A DNA stretch of 64,000 nt from an uncultured Clostridia bacterium (GCA_947631945.1 CANRNI010000002.1:62001-126000); one strand, 5' to 3'. Shown: positions 7,555 through 17,685, counted from the stretch's first letter. The notes: a model not told the origin generated them from the sequence alone. A program made the numbers and translations.

Positions 7555-9708
7555 ATGAAGAACAGAAATTTTTCAAAGGAGCTTGAAAAAAGGCTCAATT
7601 CGGAGGAAATCGCTCTGCCCGAATCACTGTCTGCGGAAAGCATTGAAAACTTTATAAGGGAAAACGGCGAAATACTTTCTCCCAAACGTAGAAAACCGCC
7701 GATAAAAAACAGAATAATAAAATTCACGGCGGCCGCTGCGGCTGTATTCACAATTCTTATAGGGATAGCGGCTATACTGAATACGTCCATAAACCATTAC
7801 GAGCTTAAAAAACAAGATAATATAGTAGCGCAAAAAACCGAGGACTCCGATTACAGCGAAGTTGAAAACGTGATTTTATCTTATTTTAAAAACTATTATA
7901 ACGATAATTACGGCAACAAAAATCTTTACAATAATTTTTTAAACAACGTGACATCGAGCAGTAAGGACCATTCCGCGGAGAACGGAGTGCCGACACTTGA
8001 CGAGTCTGCCGATACTTTGGCCGGGAGCGGTTCTTACAGCACCACCAATTTGCAGGTGAAAGACGCGGACGAGGGGGACATAATCAAGAACGACGGCAAA
8101 TATCTTTATTACATCGGCAACAATAAAATTTATATAAACGACTGCCGAAAGCCCGAAAATATGCAGACTGTCTCGAAAATAGAGTTTAAAACGGAAAACG
8201 GAACGGAATACTATCCTCGGGAAATGTATTTATACGGCGGTAAAATGGTTGTCGTTTTGGATAAGCAGACTGATTCGCCCGATTATAACGAATACACGAC
8301 CGTTTTCAACGGCGCCGCCATGTCCGACTGTATCGCGTATGTAATTCCCAACGATATTGAAATACGAATTTACGATATATCCGATAAATCAAATCCTAAA
8401 TTGGAAAACTCGTTCGCGGTAAACGGGAGCTACCTCGCTTCGAGAATTATCGGCGGCAAGCTTCTTACAGTATCAAATTATCATATCCCCTACTCCGGGT
8501 GCGGAATGAATACATTCGGCAAGTCCTGCGACGCTTTGAAAAAGGTTGATATCCCCAGATACTCCGTAAACGGGGGCGAAGATAAGAAAGTATCGTCCGA
8601 CAGAATAAAAATCGTTAATGAGGACGAGCCGTCAAATTATATTGTAACGTCGCTCATAAGCCTTGATAATCCGGAAAGCGAGCCTATACTCGACGCGAGC
8701 CTTTGCTCGGGTCAGGAGATATACTGTACAGACGGGAACCTGTTTATAGCCGAGAGCGAATGTTCATATTGGTACAGAGGCGAGACGCATTATGTAACGG
8801 ACGACAGGAACATTAATTTTTCCACGGTTACGCATATATACAAATACGATATAACAGATGAAGGAGTTTTATATAAAGCCGCCGCGACGGTGGGCGGAAT
8901 ATGCATTAACCGGTTTTCTATGGATAAAAGCGGCGATACGTTCAGAATAGCCACCTGCGGCGCATATGCGGACAAAACCGAGACAGACGGAGAAACGGTA
9001 TCCGTTGAAATTCAAGAGGATTTCAGCATGGTATATACACTCGATAACGATATGAAGATAATAGGCTATCTCGGTGAAATCGCGAAAGGCGAGAATATGC
9101 AGGCGGCAAGATTTATGGGCGATACGCTTTATCTTGTAACGTTTTACAGAACGGACCCCCTGTTTGTAATCGACCTTTCGGATAAAACCAAACCCGTAAT
9201 CAAGGGCGAACTGAAAATACCGGGATTTTCCTCATATCTTCACCCCGTCGGCAATAATCTTGTTATCGGCATAGGTACGGGAGGAGACGCGGACGGCGCG
9301 GATAATTCGGCAAAAATCTCTTTGTTTGACGTAAGCGAGCCGGAAAATCCAAAGGAAACAGATAATTATACCGTCGGAAACGCTTATTTTAACAGTAATC
9401 ACAAGGCATTTATGACTGTTGACAGCAATACGTTCGGAATAAGCATGATAGAAAGTTATTACAATAACGCGCATGACTATTGTGAGGATTACAGCGTTCT
9501 GCTTATGGATTTTTCAAAGGAAGGACTTACGCTCCGAGGAAAATACAAAACAGCGGAATACGACGAAAACGATTCGGAAAAAAATTCAACCGTTATTGAT
9601 GTAATAAGAGGCGCTTTTATCGGCAACACCGTTTTCGTTGTTAACGAGAACGGAATAGCGGCATACAGCATGACCGACAACAGCAAAACGGGAGAAATTA
9701 AGTTTTAA
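7555..9708 (+). CDS. Membrane-anchored beta-propeller protein, putative anti-sigma partner
   Basis: 717 residues. About 50 charged N-terminal residues, one membrane helix at about 54-79 (FTAAAAAVFTILIGIAAIL), then a large extracellular domain. From about residue 160 (TNLQVKDADEGDIIKNDGKY) it matches the secreted C-terminal beta-propeller family distantly related to WD40 (Beta_propel): repeated DISDKSNPKLENSF / DLSDKTKPVIKGEL / DVSEPENPKETDNY blades. The family often sits beside ECF sigma genes. SD GGGAGG. Inference: the N-terminal tail could bind the sigma factor while the propeller senses something outside. No typical zinc anti-sigma motif (HxxxCxxC) is present. A strong terminator follows. 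Confidence 0.8.
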   Translation: MKNRNFSKELEKRLNSEEIALPESLSAESIENFIRENGEILSPKRRKPPIKNRIIKFTAAAAAVFTILIGIAAILNTSINHYELKKQDNIVAQKTEDSDYSEVENVILSYFKNYYNDNYGNKNLYNNFLNNVTSSSKDHSAENGVPTLDESADTLAGSGSYSTTNLQVKDADEGDIIKNDGKYLYYIGNNKIYINDCRKPENMQTVSKIEFKTENGTEYYPREMYLYGGKMVVVLDKQTDSPDYNEYTTVFNGAAMSDCIAYVIPNDIEIRIYDISDKSNPKLENSFAVNGSYLASRIIGGKLLTVSNYHIPYSGCGMNTFGKSCDALKKVDIPRYSVNGGEDKKVSSDRIKIVNEDEPSNYIVTSLISLDNPESEPILDASLCSGQEIYCTDGNLFIAESECSYWYRGETHYVTDDRNINFSTVTHIYKYDITDEGVLYKAAATVGGICINRFSMDKSGDTFRIATCGAYADKTETDGETVSVEIQEDFSMVYTLDNDMKIIGYLGEIAKGENMQAARFMGDTLYLVTFYRTDPLFVIDLSDKTKPVIKGELKIPGFSSYLHPVGNNLVIGIGTGGDADGADNSAKISLFDVSEPENPKETDNYTVGNAYFNSNHKAFMTVDSNTFGISMIESYYNNAHDYCEDYSVLLMDFSKEGLTLRGKYKTAEYDENDSEKNSTVIDVIRGAFIGNTVFVVNENGIAAYSMTDNSKTGEIKF

Positions 9709-9717
9709 CGAGCGACT

Positions 9718-9750
9718 GCGTAGGGTGAAATCACCCTACGCGTTTTTTTT
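9718..9750 (+). terminator. Rho-independent terminator of the ECF/propeller operon
   Basis: Perfect 11-bp stem GCGTAGGGTGA / TCACCCTACGC followed by eight T. Confidence 0.9.
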
Positions 9751-9766
9751 ACTACTTAATAAGTGT

Positions 9767-9790
9767 CCCCGGCGGGTAAAACCGCCGGGG
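9767..9790. other. GC-rich hairpin between convergent operons
   Basis: Perfect 9-bp stem CCCCGGCGG / CCGCCGGGG around a 6-nt loop, with no T-tract on either side. It may assist termination or protect the 3' end of the minus-strand ABC operon. Confidence 0.5.
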
Positions 9791-9808
9791 TGTGGTGAAA
9801 AAGGAGTA

Positions 9809-9935
9809 TTAAGGAAATACTGAATAAATCACGCCTGACGGCTGAACGCACATCTTGCTCCGATATTTTCCGTCATTTCTGCCAAAAAATCTCATGGAGC
9901 AATCTGCACGTTCGATTTAATCAGTATTTCCTTAA
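9809..9935 (-). repeat. Repeat copy R1 (type A ends, internally deleted)
   Basis: 127 bp. Ends TTAAGGAAATACTGAATAAA and its near-complement AATCAGTATTTCCTTAA; carries the type-A arms (CGCCTGACGGCTGAACGCAC and GCAATCTGCACG) but lacks about 50 nt of the palindrome centre. It begins 16 bp past the stop codon of the last ABC exporter gene. Confidence 0.85.
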
Positions 9936-9950
9936 AAATGAGTTATCGGT

Positions 9951-11894
9951 TTATTCAATATCCTCGGGAATACCGCCGGTAAACTGGCTGTTATAAAGCT
10001 TCGCGTAAAATCCGTCTTTTTTAAGCAGCTCCTTATGCGTTCCCTGCTCTACTATGGAACCGTGACGCATTACAATTATGTTATCGGCATTCTTTATGGT
10101 GGAAAGTCTGTGCGCTATAACAAAGCTTGTCCTTCCCTTCATAAGCTCCTGCATTGCCTGCTGTATAAGAGCTTCCGTTCTCGTATCCACAGACGACGTC
10201 GCTTCATCGAGAATAAGAACCTTGGGGTCTTTTAAGAGCGCCCGCGCGATAGTAATAAGCTGGCGCTGTCCCTGTGAAATATTCGCCCCGTCCTCTGTAA
10301 GCTTTGTTTCATATCCGTCGGGCAGCGACATTATATAATCATGGATATTTGCCGATTTTGCCGCAAATTCAATTTGTTCATCGGTAGCGTTATCAACGCC
10401 GTAACAAATATTTTCCTTGATAGTACCCTTGAAAAGCCAAGTATCCTGCAAGACCATGCCGAAATTTTCTCTTAATCTGTTTCTTGACATTGTCATTATG
10501 TCAATTCCGTCAAGGTAAATATGACCTCCCTGAATATCGTAAAAACGCATAAGGAGATTCACAATAGTGGTTTTGCCCGCTCCCGTAGGCCCTACGATTG
10601 CGACAAGATGCCCCGGGTCGGCGGTAAGCGAAAAATTCTCTATAAGTGGAGTATCCTCTTTATATCTGAATCTTACATTTTCAAACCTTACGTTACCGTT
10701 TAAAAGCGAATCCGGCTCATTTTCGGTATTGTCGGGAGTCTGCTCTTCCTCGTCAAGAAGCCGGAAAACGCGTTCCGCTGACGCAAGCGATGACTGAATA
10801 TTGTTTATCATCTTTGAAATATTGGTAATGGGAGTTGTAAACATTGAGGAATAAGACAAGAACGCCTCTATAGAGCCTATGGGAAGCGTATTTCGTATAG
10901 ATACGCCCGTATTGAACCATGTGCCGATATAATAACAGCCGCCTATAATACAAACCGAAACATAATTAATGTTTTTGAACAGCGTGAGAATAGGATTCAA
11001 TATGCCGGCAATCATATTGGCCGCGAAGCTGTTGTTTTTAAGATTTGTGTTTATCGTTCTGAACTCGTCGATTGATTGATTCTCATGATTGAATATTTTT
11101 ACAAGGCTGTGTCCCGAATACATTTCCTCAACGTGACCGTTCATAGCTCCCATGGAGCTCCAGTATCTTGAGAACCATTTTTTGGAAATTTTTGAAATTT
11201 TATAAGCAATGGTGCCGCTGAAGGGAACAAGGAAAATCGAAGCCACAGTCATGACCCAGTTTCCCGTTCGGAGCATCATTACAAGAGAACCTATAACCTG
11301 TATAACGCCCGTAAGAACAGTCAAAAAGCTGTTTTGCAGATTCGCGGAAACGTTATCAATATCGTTTACGATTTTACTTATTATCTCGCCTTTTGTGTTC
11401 TTATCAAAATAGCTTAACGGCATATTTGAAAGCTTTCGGTTTACCTGATTCCTTAAATTGAAAACAAGCTTTTGCGTAACTCCGGCTCCCGCGTACTGCT
11501 GTACAAACGTAAACACGCCGAGCAGGATATAAAGCGCCCCGAGAACGGCAAGCTGATAGGTTATCGAGCCCGGCTCCGTTATCCCGCCGAAATTTATATG
11601 CGTTCCGTTCGCGGCAAAATCCTCAATAGAATACTGCGCGCTGGTTATAAGATCCGCCATATAATCGGGCGCCAATACGTTTACAAACGTTGAAGCCACA
11701 GACGCTATGCAGACAATAGCTACCGAAAACCAATAAGGCGTAAGCAGTTTAAAAAAGCGTTTTGTAGTGCCTTTCGCGTTTTCAACCTGATTTTCATTAT
11801 CCTTTTTGGTTCTGTATGAAGAATATTTGCTTTCGAGATAGGTATCCTGAGTGTCCGCTCCAACCTCTTTTTTAATCTTTTCAGTCTTGCTCAT
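9951..11894 (-). CDS. ABC exporter half-transporter with canonical ATPase site
   Basis: 647 residues. An N-terminal six-helix type-1 exporter domain (about 55-360) is fused to an ATPase domain: Walker A GPTGAGKTT, Q-loop VLQDTWLFKGT, signature ISQGQRQ, Walker B LILDEATSSVDTRTE with the catalytic Glu, and H-loop IAHRLST. The preceding gene overlaps by 4 bp and has a degenerate ATPase site, so the two almost certainly form a heterodimeric exporter, a class that moves drugs, lipids or peptides outward. Substrate unknown. It is the last gene of the MarR-headed operon. Confidence 0.92.
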   Translation of the reverse strand: MSKTEKIKKEVGADTQDTYLESKYSSYRTKKDNENQVENAKGTTKRFFKLLTPYWFSVAIVCIASVASTFVNVLAPDYMADLITSAQYSIEDFAANGTHINFGGITEPGSITYQLAVLGALYILLGVFTFVQQYAGAGVTQKLVFNLRNQVNRKLSNMPLSYFDKNTKGEIISKIVNDIDNVSANLQNSFLTVLTGVIQVIGSLVMMLRTGNWVMTVASIFLVPFSGTIAYKISKISKKWFSRYWSSMGAMNGHVEEMYSGHSLVKIFNHENQSIDEFRTINTNLKNNSFAANMIAGILNPILTLFKNINYVSVCIIGGCYYIGTWFNTGVSIRNTLPIGSIEAFLSYSSMFTTPITNISKMINNIQSSLASAERVFRLLDEEEQTPDNTENEPDSLLNGNVRFENVRFRYKEDTPLIENFSLTADPGHLVAIVGPTGAGKTTIVNLLMRFYDIQGGHIYLDGIDIMTMSRNRLRENFGMVLQDTWLFKGTIKENICYGVDNATDEQIEFAAKSANIHDYIMSLPDGYETKLTEDGANISQGQRQLITIARALLKDPKVLILDEATSSVDTRTEALIQQAMQELMKGRTSFVIAHRLSTIKNADNIIVMRHGSIVEQGTHKELLKKDGFYAKLYNSQFTGGIPEDIE

Positions 11895-13864
11895 ACGGTC
11901 GCCTCCAATTCTTCCTCGGAAAGCTGAGAAGCAACAATGCTTCTGTAGGTATCGCAGGATTTAAGAAGCTCCTCATGTGTGCCTATTCCAACCGCCTTGC
12001 CGTCGTCCATTACTATAATTCTGTCGGCGTTTATAACGGTTCCCACGCGCTGCGCTACTATTATAATATTGGCGTTTGGAAGATTCTCTCTCAAAGCGGC
12101 TCTGAGCCTTGCGTCCGTAGCCAAATCGAGAGCGGAAAAGCTGTCGTCAAAAATACATATCTCCGCGTCCTTTATTATGGCTCTCGCGATTGCCAATCTC
12201 TGCTTCTGTCCGCCCGAATAGTTTTTGCCCGCCTGCGAAACAAAGCTGTCGATACCGTCGGCCATACTGCTTACGAACGTCTTTGCCTGCGCTATCTCCA
12301 CAGCGCGCCAGACTTCGTCGTCGGAAGCGTCGGGATTGCCGAATTTTACGTTATCCTTTACGGTGCCGCTGAATAAAAAGCTCTGCTGAGGTACATACGC
12401 TATGCGCTTGTGAAGCTCCTCAAGAGTCATATCACGGATATCCACGCCGTCTATAAGTATCTGCCCCTCGGTAACGTCATACAGCCTCGGAATCAGGTTT
12501 ACAAGGGTCGATTTTCCGCAGCCCGTAATTCCGATTATCGCCGTTACCTCGCCAGAATGAGAGGTAAAGCTTATATTGCTTATAGCGTCCTCGTCATATT
12601 TTTTCTTCTTTTTCTCATCATTTGATATTAAAGGAGAAATATTCTTCTTGTCCGATGCGTTTTCACCGTTTGTTTTATTGTCGGAATTATTATCCGATTT
12701 TTCCGTAACGGCTGATTTTTCGTTTTCTTTTTTATTCTTTGCTTTAAGCTCTTTGTTCTTTTCACTCAGCATCTTCAAAAGCTTTGATTTTTTCTTTTTG
12801 CCGTCGTTCTGCGGCTTATATCTGAATGAAACATTTCTGAACTCAACAGTGCCTTTCACGCTTTCATCGGGCGTTACGGGATTTTCGCTTTCCTTGATTT
12901 CGGGTACGGCGTCAAGAATTTCATTGATACGCTTTGCCGAAACCGACGCTTTGGGAAACGATACTATAATCGTAACAACTGTGGTCATTGCGAAAATCAC
13001 AAGCGCGAAATACGATATAAACATATACATATTAGGAATCGTTTCAAGTATCTGCTTATTTGAAAGTCCGGGAGTTTCGGCGTCGCTTATGCACATATAA
13101 ATAACGTAACATATGAGCGAGTAAAGAGCGACAGTAATAATAGGTATAAGGCTCGAAAGGATTCTTGTCGCTTTAAGACTTAATTTGGTAAGCGCCTTGT
13201 TGCTCGCGTCAAATCTCTCGTCCTCATAATCCGTTTTGTTGAAGGCCCTGATTACCCTGATACCGCCGATTTTTCCTCTTAATATAAAATTGAGTTCATC
13301 TAAAAGTTTTTGCACCTTTGTAAACATCGGCATGATAAAAATAAACATCACGACAACTATAAGCAGAAGTATAGGTATAACCATAAAAATAAGCTTCATG
13401 AGCTTATGGTTGACGCGGTTTGCCATATAAAGACCGCCGATAAAATAAATCGGAACGGGCAGGATAGATTTCAGCGAGTTAAGAATGACCTCATGAACCT
13501 GACGAACGTCGTTTGTGGTTCTCGTCATCATGGACGATACGCCTATTTTATCCACATCGCACTGGGAAAGATGCGAAACCTTTGTAAAAACGTGATTCCG
13601 TATATTCATCGCGTAATTTACAGATGTTTTTGTTGAAAAATAGGTATTAAGGAGCGACATTGCCATACCGATAATGGTCAGCAGGAGCATTATTCCGCCG
13701 TATCGGATAATATTGTTCATATCTTTCGATATGATGCCTTCGCTGAGAATATATTTGGTATAGACGGGTATAAGGATATCAAGCACCGAATACAACGCGG
13801 AAAAAATGATAGATAATGCAAGCGTTCCCCTATAAGGCTTGAGCATTTTTAAAATCTTTTTCAT
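11891..13864 (-). CDS. ABC exporter half-transporter with degenerate ATPase site and Lys-rich insertion
   Basis: 657 residues. Exporter domain (about 1-325) plus ATPase: Walker A GITGCGKST, signature YSGGQKQ, Walker B ends IFDDSFSALD (Asp in place of the catalytic Glu), and H-loop IVAQRVGTV (Gln in place of His), the pattern of the non-hydrolysing half of heterodimeric exporters. Between the first ATPase strand (VEFRNVSFRYK) and ISNISFTSHSG lies an extra low-complexity stretch of about 75 residues, very rich in Lys, Asn, Asp and Ser (about 350-425), absent from the three sister proteins here. Stop overlaps the partner's start by 4 bp. Confidence 0.92.
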   Translation of the reverse strand: MKKILKMLKPYRGTLALSIIFSALYSVLDILIPVYTKYILSEGIISKDMNNIIRYGGIMLLLTIIGMAMSLLNTYFSTKTSVNYAMNIRNHVFTKVSHLSQCDVDKIGVSSMMTRTTNDVRQVHEVILNSLKSILPVPIYFIGGLYMANRVNHKLMKLIFMVIPILLLIVVVMFIFIMPMFTKVQKLLDELNFILRGKIGGIRVIRAFNKTDYEDERFDASNKALTKLSLKATRILSSLIPIITVALYSLICYVIYMCISDAETPGLSNKQILETIPNMYMFISYFALVIFAMTTVVTIIVSFPKASVSAKRINEILDAVPEIKESENPVTPDESVKGTVEFRNVSFRYKPQNDGKKKKSKLLKMLSEKNKELKAKNKKENEKSAVTEKSDNNSDNKTNGENASDKKNISPLISNDEKKKKKYDEDAISNISFTSHSGEVTAIIGITGCGKSTLVNLIPRLYDVTEGQILIDGVDIRDMTLEELHKRIAYVPQQSFLFSGTVKDNVKFGNPDASDDEVWRAVEIAQAKTFVSSMADGIDSFVSQAGKNYSGGQKQRLAIARAIIKDAEICIFDDSFSALDLATDARLRAALRENLPNANIIIVAQRVGTVINADRIIVMDDGKAVGIGTHEELLKSCDTYRSIVASQLSEEELEATV

Positions 13865-13883
13865 TTATTCACTTCCTACTACG

Positions 13884-13957
13884 AAAAAACAATGTGATAT
13901 ATACTTAAACACACAGTCATTTCATCATAACAAAACGTATTATATCACATTGTTTTT
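13884..13957 (-). promoter_or_regulatory. Long dyad between the two exporter pairs
   Basis: AAAAACAATGTGATATA at 13884 and its perfect complement TATATCACATTGTTTTT at 13941, separated by about 40 nt. On the minus strand it ends in a T-run, so it may act as a weak terminator/processing hairpin that adjusts the ratio of pair 1 to pair 2; an operator pair is the alternative. Confidence 0.5.
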
Positions 13958-13973
13958 CGATATTCAAGTACTA

Positions 13974-15944
13974 TTATTCAAGTTCAAACGCGCCTGTGTA
14001 AAGCTGATAATATTTGCCCTTTTCCGCAATAAGCTTTTCATGACTTCCGCGCTCTATTATTCTGCCGCGGTCAAGAACCATTATAACGTCGGAATTTTTG
14101 ACCGTGGAAAGCCTGTGAGCTATAACAAACACGGTTCTGCCTTTCATAAGCGCGTCCATGCCGCGCTGAACTATAGCTTCGGTTCTTGTATCAATCGAGG
14201 ACGTAGCCTCATCAAGAATCATTACGGGCGGGTCGGCTACAGCCGCTCTCGCGATAGAAATAAGCTGGCGCTGTCCCTGGGAAAGTCCGCTGCCGTCGCC
14301 CTCCAAAACAGTATCATAGCCGTTGGGCAACATTCTGATAAAGCTGTCGGCGTTCGCGAGCTTCGCGGCTTCCACGCACTCCTCGTCTGTCGCGTCGAGC
14401 TTGCCGTAGCGGATATTATCCATAACCGTACCCGTAAACAGGTTAACGTCCTGCAAAACTATTCCCATAGAACGCCTTAAATCGGATTTCCTGATTTTGT
14501 TAATATTTATGCCGTCATAACGAATCTTGCCGTCGGCGATATCATAAAACCTGTTTATAAGATTCGTTATAGTGGTCTTGCCCGCTCCCGTTGCTCCGAC
14601 GAACGCGACCTTCTGACCGGGTTCCGCGTAAAGCGTAATATTGTGCAGGACAGGCTTGCCTTCCTCATATTCAAAATCGACGTCGTCAAGAACTACATTA
14701 CCTTTTAGACGGGTGTACGTTATACTGCCGTCGCCGTGAGGATGCTTCCATGCCCACATTCCCGTTCTTTCGGGAGTTTCCGTAATATTGCCGTTTTTGT
14801 CAAATTTCGCATTTACAAGAGTTACATAGCCGTTATCCTGTTCGGGTTCTTCATCAATAAGAGAAAAGATTCTTTCCGCGCCCGCCATCGCCATGGCTAT
14901 AGCGTTTACCTGCTGCGAAATCTGCGAAATAGGCTGAACGAAGCTTCTTGAAAGAGTAAGGAAAGACGCTATCATACCGAGAGAAAGATGATTTATTCCC
15001 GCCAGCGAGAGATTCGGAACCTCTTTTATCGCGAGGATACCGCCGAGAATCGCAATAGCCACATAAAGCAGATAACCCATATTGTTCATAATGGGGCCTA
15101 CGTTATTGCCGTAGGTGTTCGCTTTTGTCATGTTATCGCAAAGCTCTTTATTCTTTTCATCGAACTCCTCTTTTGATTTTTCCTCATGACAAAAAACCTT
15201 TACGACCTTCTGTCCGTTTATCATCTCTTCTATGTACCCGTTGAGAGAGGCTACCGAATGTTGCTGCTTCATAAAGTATTTGCCGCTCTTGCCTCCCACA
15301 AATCCCATGATTTTAAGTATAAGAAGAAGGAAAAGTATAACGAAAAGTGTAAGCCATACGCTCTGCCGAAGCATTGAAAAGAATATAGCGGCGATAGACG
15401 TAATCGACATCATAGCCTGCGGGACACTCTGTGAAATCATCTGGCGGAGACTGTCCGTATCGTTGGTGTAAAAGCTCATAGTATCTCCGAAATTGTGCGT
15501 ATCGAAATACTTTATCGGAAGCGTCTGCATATGAGCGAACATTTTATCCCTGATTTTTTTAAGTATACCCTGTGAAACGGAAGCCATTATTCTGTTATAA
15601 AGGAATCCCGCGAGCGCGCCGATAATATATATACAGGCCATTATTGCAAGCGCCCTGAAAAGACCAGCAAAGCCTTCGTCCGTCGTTTTCGCGCCTGTAA
15701 TCATGGGAGTAATATAATCGTCGATAAGAGATTCAAGGAATAATGACGAAAAAACGCTCGCGACCGACGTCATAAGGATAAACAAAACAACGCATATCAT
15801 ATGAAATTTATAAGCGCCGAAATAGCTCAACAACCTTTTAACGGTGTTTTTATTGACCTTAACGTTCGGTTTCCCGACAAGTCCCTTATTTCCTCTCGGT
15901 CCGTTCATTGGTCTAACCTGTGTACTTTTCACGGTATCACTCAT
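13974..15944 (-). CDS. ABC exporter half-transporter with canonical ATPase site
   Basis: 656 residues. Exporter domain about 40-370; ATPase with Walker A GATGAGKTT, Q-loop VLQDVNLFTGT, signature LSQGQRQ, Walker B MILDEATSSIDTRTE and H-loop IAHRLST, all catalytic residues present. A short extra segment (about residues 385-420, containing TPERTGMWAWKHPHGDGS) precedes the first ATPase strand. Start overlaps the 3' end of the preceding exporter gene by 8 bp, indicating a coupled heterodimer (pair 1). Closest in type to MarR-controlled multidrug exporters of the BmrCD/EfrCD style, but the substrate cannot be read from sequence. Confidence 0.92.
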   Translation of the reverse strand: MSDTVKSTQVRPMNGPRGNKGLVGKPNVKVNKNTVKRLLSYFGAYKFHMICVVLFILMTSVASVFSSLFLESLIDDYITPMITGAKTTDEGFAGLFRALAIMACIYIIGALAGFLYNRIMASVSQGILKKIRDKMFAHMQTLPIKYFDTHNFGDTMSFYTNDTDSLRQMISQSVPQAMMSITSIAAIFFSMLRQSVWLTLFVILFLLLILKIMGFVGGKSGKYFMKQQHSVASLNGYIEEMINGQKVVKVFCHEEKSKEEFDEKNKELCDNMTKANTYGNNVGPIMNNMGYLLYVAIAILGGILAIKEVPNLSLAGINHLSLGMIASFLTLSRSFVQPISQISQQVNAIAMAMAGAERIFSLIDEEPEQDNGYVTLVNAKFDKNGNITETPERTGMWAWKHPHGDGSITYTRLKGNVVLDDVDFEYEEGKPVLHNITLYAEPGQKVAFVGATGAGKTTITNLINRFYDIADGKIRYDGININKIRKSDLRRSMGIVLQDVNLFTGTVMDNIRYGKLDATDEECVEAAKLANADSFIRMLPNGYDTVLEGDGSGLSQGQRQLISIARAAVADPPVMILDEATSSIDTRTEAIVQRGMDALMKGRTVFVIAHRLSTVKNSDVIMVLDRGRIIERGSHEKLIAEKGKYYQLYTGAFELE

Positions 15945-17679
15945 TTTCCCCGCCTCCTCTTACCTGCGATTCATAAACCTCTCTGTATATGTCGCTTGAC
16001 TTCATAAGCTCGTCGTGAGAGCCGCAGGCGGCGATTCTGCCGTCGTTCATGACTATTATTTTGTCAGCGTCCTGTACGGAGGCTATTCTCTGAGCAATAA
16101 TTATTTTAGTTGTATCGGGAATTTCCTCTTTGAAAGCTTTTCTTATAAGAGCGTCGGTTTTAGTATCGACCGCGCTTGTGGAATCGTCGAGAATCAGTAT
16201 TTTCGGCTTTTTCAAAAGCGCTCTCGCAATGCACAGTCTCTGCTTTTGACCGCCCGAAACATTCGAGCCGCCCTGTTCGATATATGTATCGTATTTATCG
16301 GGGAACGTTTCGATAAATTCCGACGCCTGAGAAAGCTCACAGACGTGTTTTATTTCCTCGTCTGTCGCGTCCTCTTTTCCCCAGCGCAGATTGTCCCTGA
16401 CGGTTCCCGAAAACAGTACGTTTTTCTGGAGTACCATTGCCACTTCGTTTCTCAAAGCTTTCAGCTCATAATCCCTTACATCAACACCGCCGACCTTTAC
16501 CGAACCTTTTGTAACGTCGTAAAGACGCGGTATAAGCTGGACGAACGTGGATTTTGAAGAACCCGTACCGCCTATAATACCAACCGTCTCGCCCGATTTT
16601 ATTTCAATATTTACGTTATCGAGACAAAGCTTGCCGGCGCTTCTGGAATACGCGAAATCGACGTTTTCAAAGACAATCGAACCGTCCTTTACAGTCGTTG
16701 CGGCTGTGGTTTTATCGGTAATATCGCTGCTTTCTTCGAGAATCTCAACTATTCTTTCTCCGCTTGAGCGCGCCATGGTCATCATTACGAAAATCATCGA
16801 AAGCATCATAAGGCTCGAAAGAATCTGAACCGTATAAGTAAACAGGCTCATAAGCTCGCCTGTTGAAAGCGTCGTTCCGCCCGAATCTACAATAAGCTTT
16901 GCTCCGAACCACGATATTATTATCGTGCAGGCGTAAACGCATATCTGCATCGTAGGCATATTAAAAGCGAGAGTTTTTTCCGCTTTTGTAAAATTTTTAT
17001 AAATGCTCTGCGAAATTTTGCCGAACTTATCTATTTCATAATCTCCGCGTATATAGGATTTTACAACTCTTACGCCTCTGAGATTCTCCTCTACGACGGC
17101 ATTAAGCTTATCATAAGTCTTAAAAACCTTTCTGAAAAGCGGATGTGCCTTTCTTATAATAAGCATCAGAACACAGGCGAGGAACGGCAGCGCTATAAGA
17201 AATACGCAGGAAAGCCTCGCGTTTATCCTGAACGCGAAAACAAAGCTGAAAATAAGCATCATCGGGCTTCTTACGGCGATTCTTATTATCATCATAAAAG
17301 CCATCTGGACGTTATTTACGTCCGTTGTGAGCCTTGTTACAATACTTGCCGTTGAGAATTTATCAATATTGGAAAACGAAAAATTCTGAACGTTATAATA
17401 CATATCATGTCTTAGGTTCTTAGCAAACCCCGCGCTCGCAACGGCGCAGGTACGTCCCGCCGCGCAGCCGAAAAACATTGAGATAACTGCGCATACAAGA
17501 AGAATAACGCCCATTTTGACAACGTAATCCATGCTGCCCTCGGTAATGCCGTTGTCTATAAGATCCGCCATAAGCAATGGGATAATAACCTCCATAACTA
17601 TTTCGCCTATAACGAAAACAGGCGTTAAAAGCGCGGTTTTCTTATACTCGCGCACGCATTTTGCCAATCGCTTTATCAT
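15937..17679 (-). CDS. ABC exporter half-transporter with degenerate ATPase site
   Basis: 580 residues. Exporter domain (about 10-310) and ATPase with Walker A GGTGSSKST, signature VSGGQKQ, Walker B LILDDSTSAVD (Asp for Glu) and H-loop IIIAQRIASV (Gln for His), marking the degenerate half of a heterodimer. It is the first transporter gene after the MarR regulator; its SD (GAGGA) lies within the last codons of that gene, so translation is coupled. Confidence 0.92.
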   Translation of the reverse strand: MIKRLAKCVREYKKTALLTPVFVIGEIVMEVIIPLLMADLIDNGITEGSMDYVVKMGVILLVCAVISMFFGCAAGRTCAVASAGFAKNLRHDMYYNVQNFSFSNIDKFSTASIVTRLTTDVNNVQMAFMMIIRIAVRSPMMLIFSFVFAFRINARLSCVFLIALPFLACVLMLIIRKAHPLFRKVFKTYDKLNAVVEENLRGVRVVKSYIRGDYEIDKFGKISQSIYKNFTKAEKTLAFNMPTMQICVYACTIIISWFGAKLIVDSGGTTLSTGELMSLFTYTVQILSSLMMLSMIFVMMTMARSSGERIVEILEESSDITDKTTAATTVKDGSIVFENVDFAYSRSAGKLCLDNVNIEIKSGETVGIIGGTGSSKSTFVQLIPRLYDVTKGSVKVGGVDVRDYELKALRNEVAMVLQKNVLFSGTVRDNLRWGKEDATDEEIKHVCELSQASEFIETFPDKYDTYIEQGGSNVSGGQKQRLCIARALLKKPKILILDDSTSAVDTKTDALIRKAFKEEIPDTTKIIIAQRIASVQDADKIIVMNDGRIAACGSHDELMKSSDIYREVYESQVRGGGENE

Positions 17680-17685
17680 TTTATA

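Noticed and set aside
9767-9790. GC hairpin as a terminator
   Set aside because: No T-tract on either strand; kept as a hairpin only.
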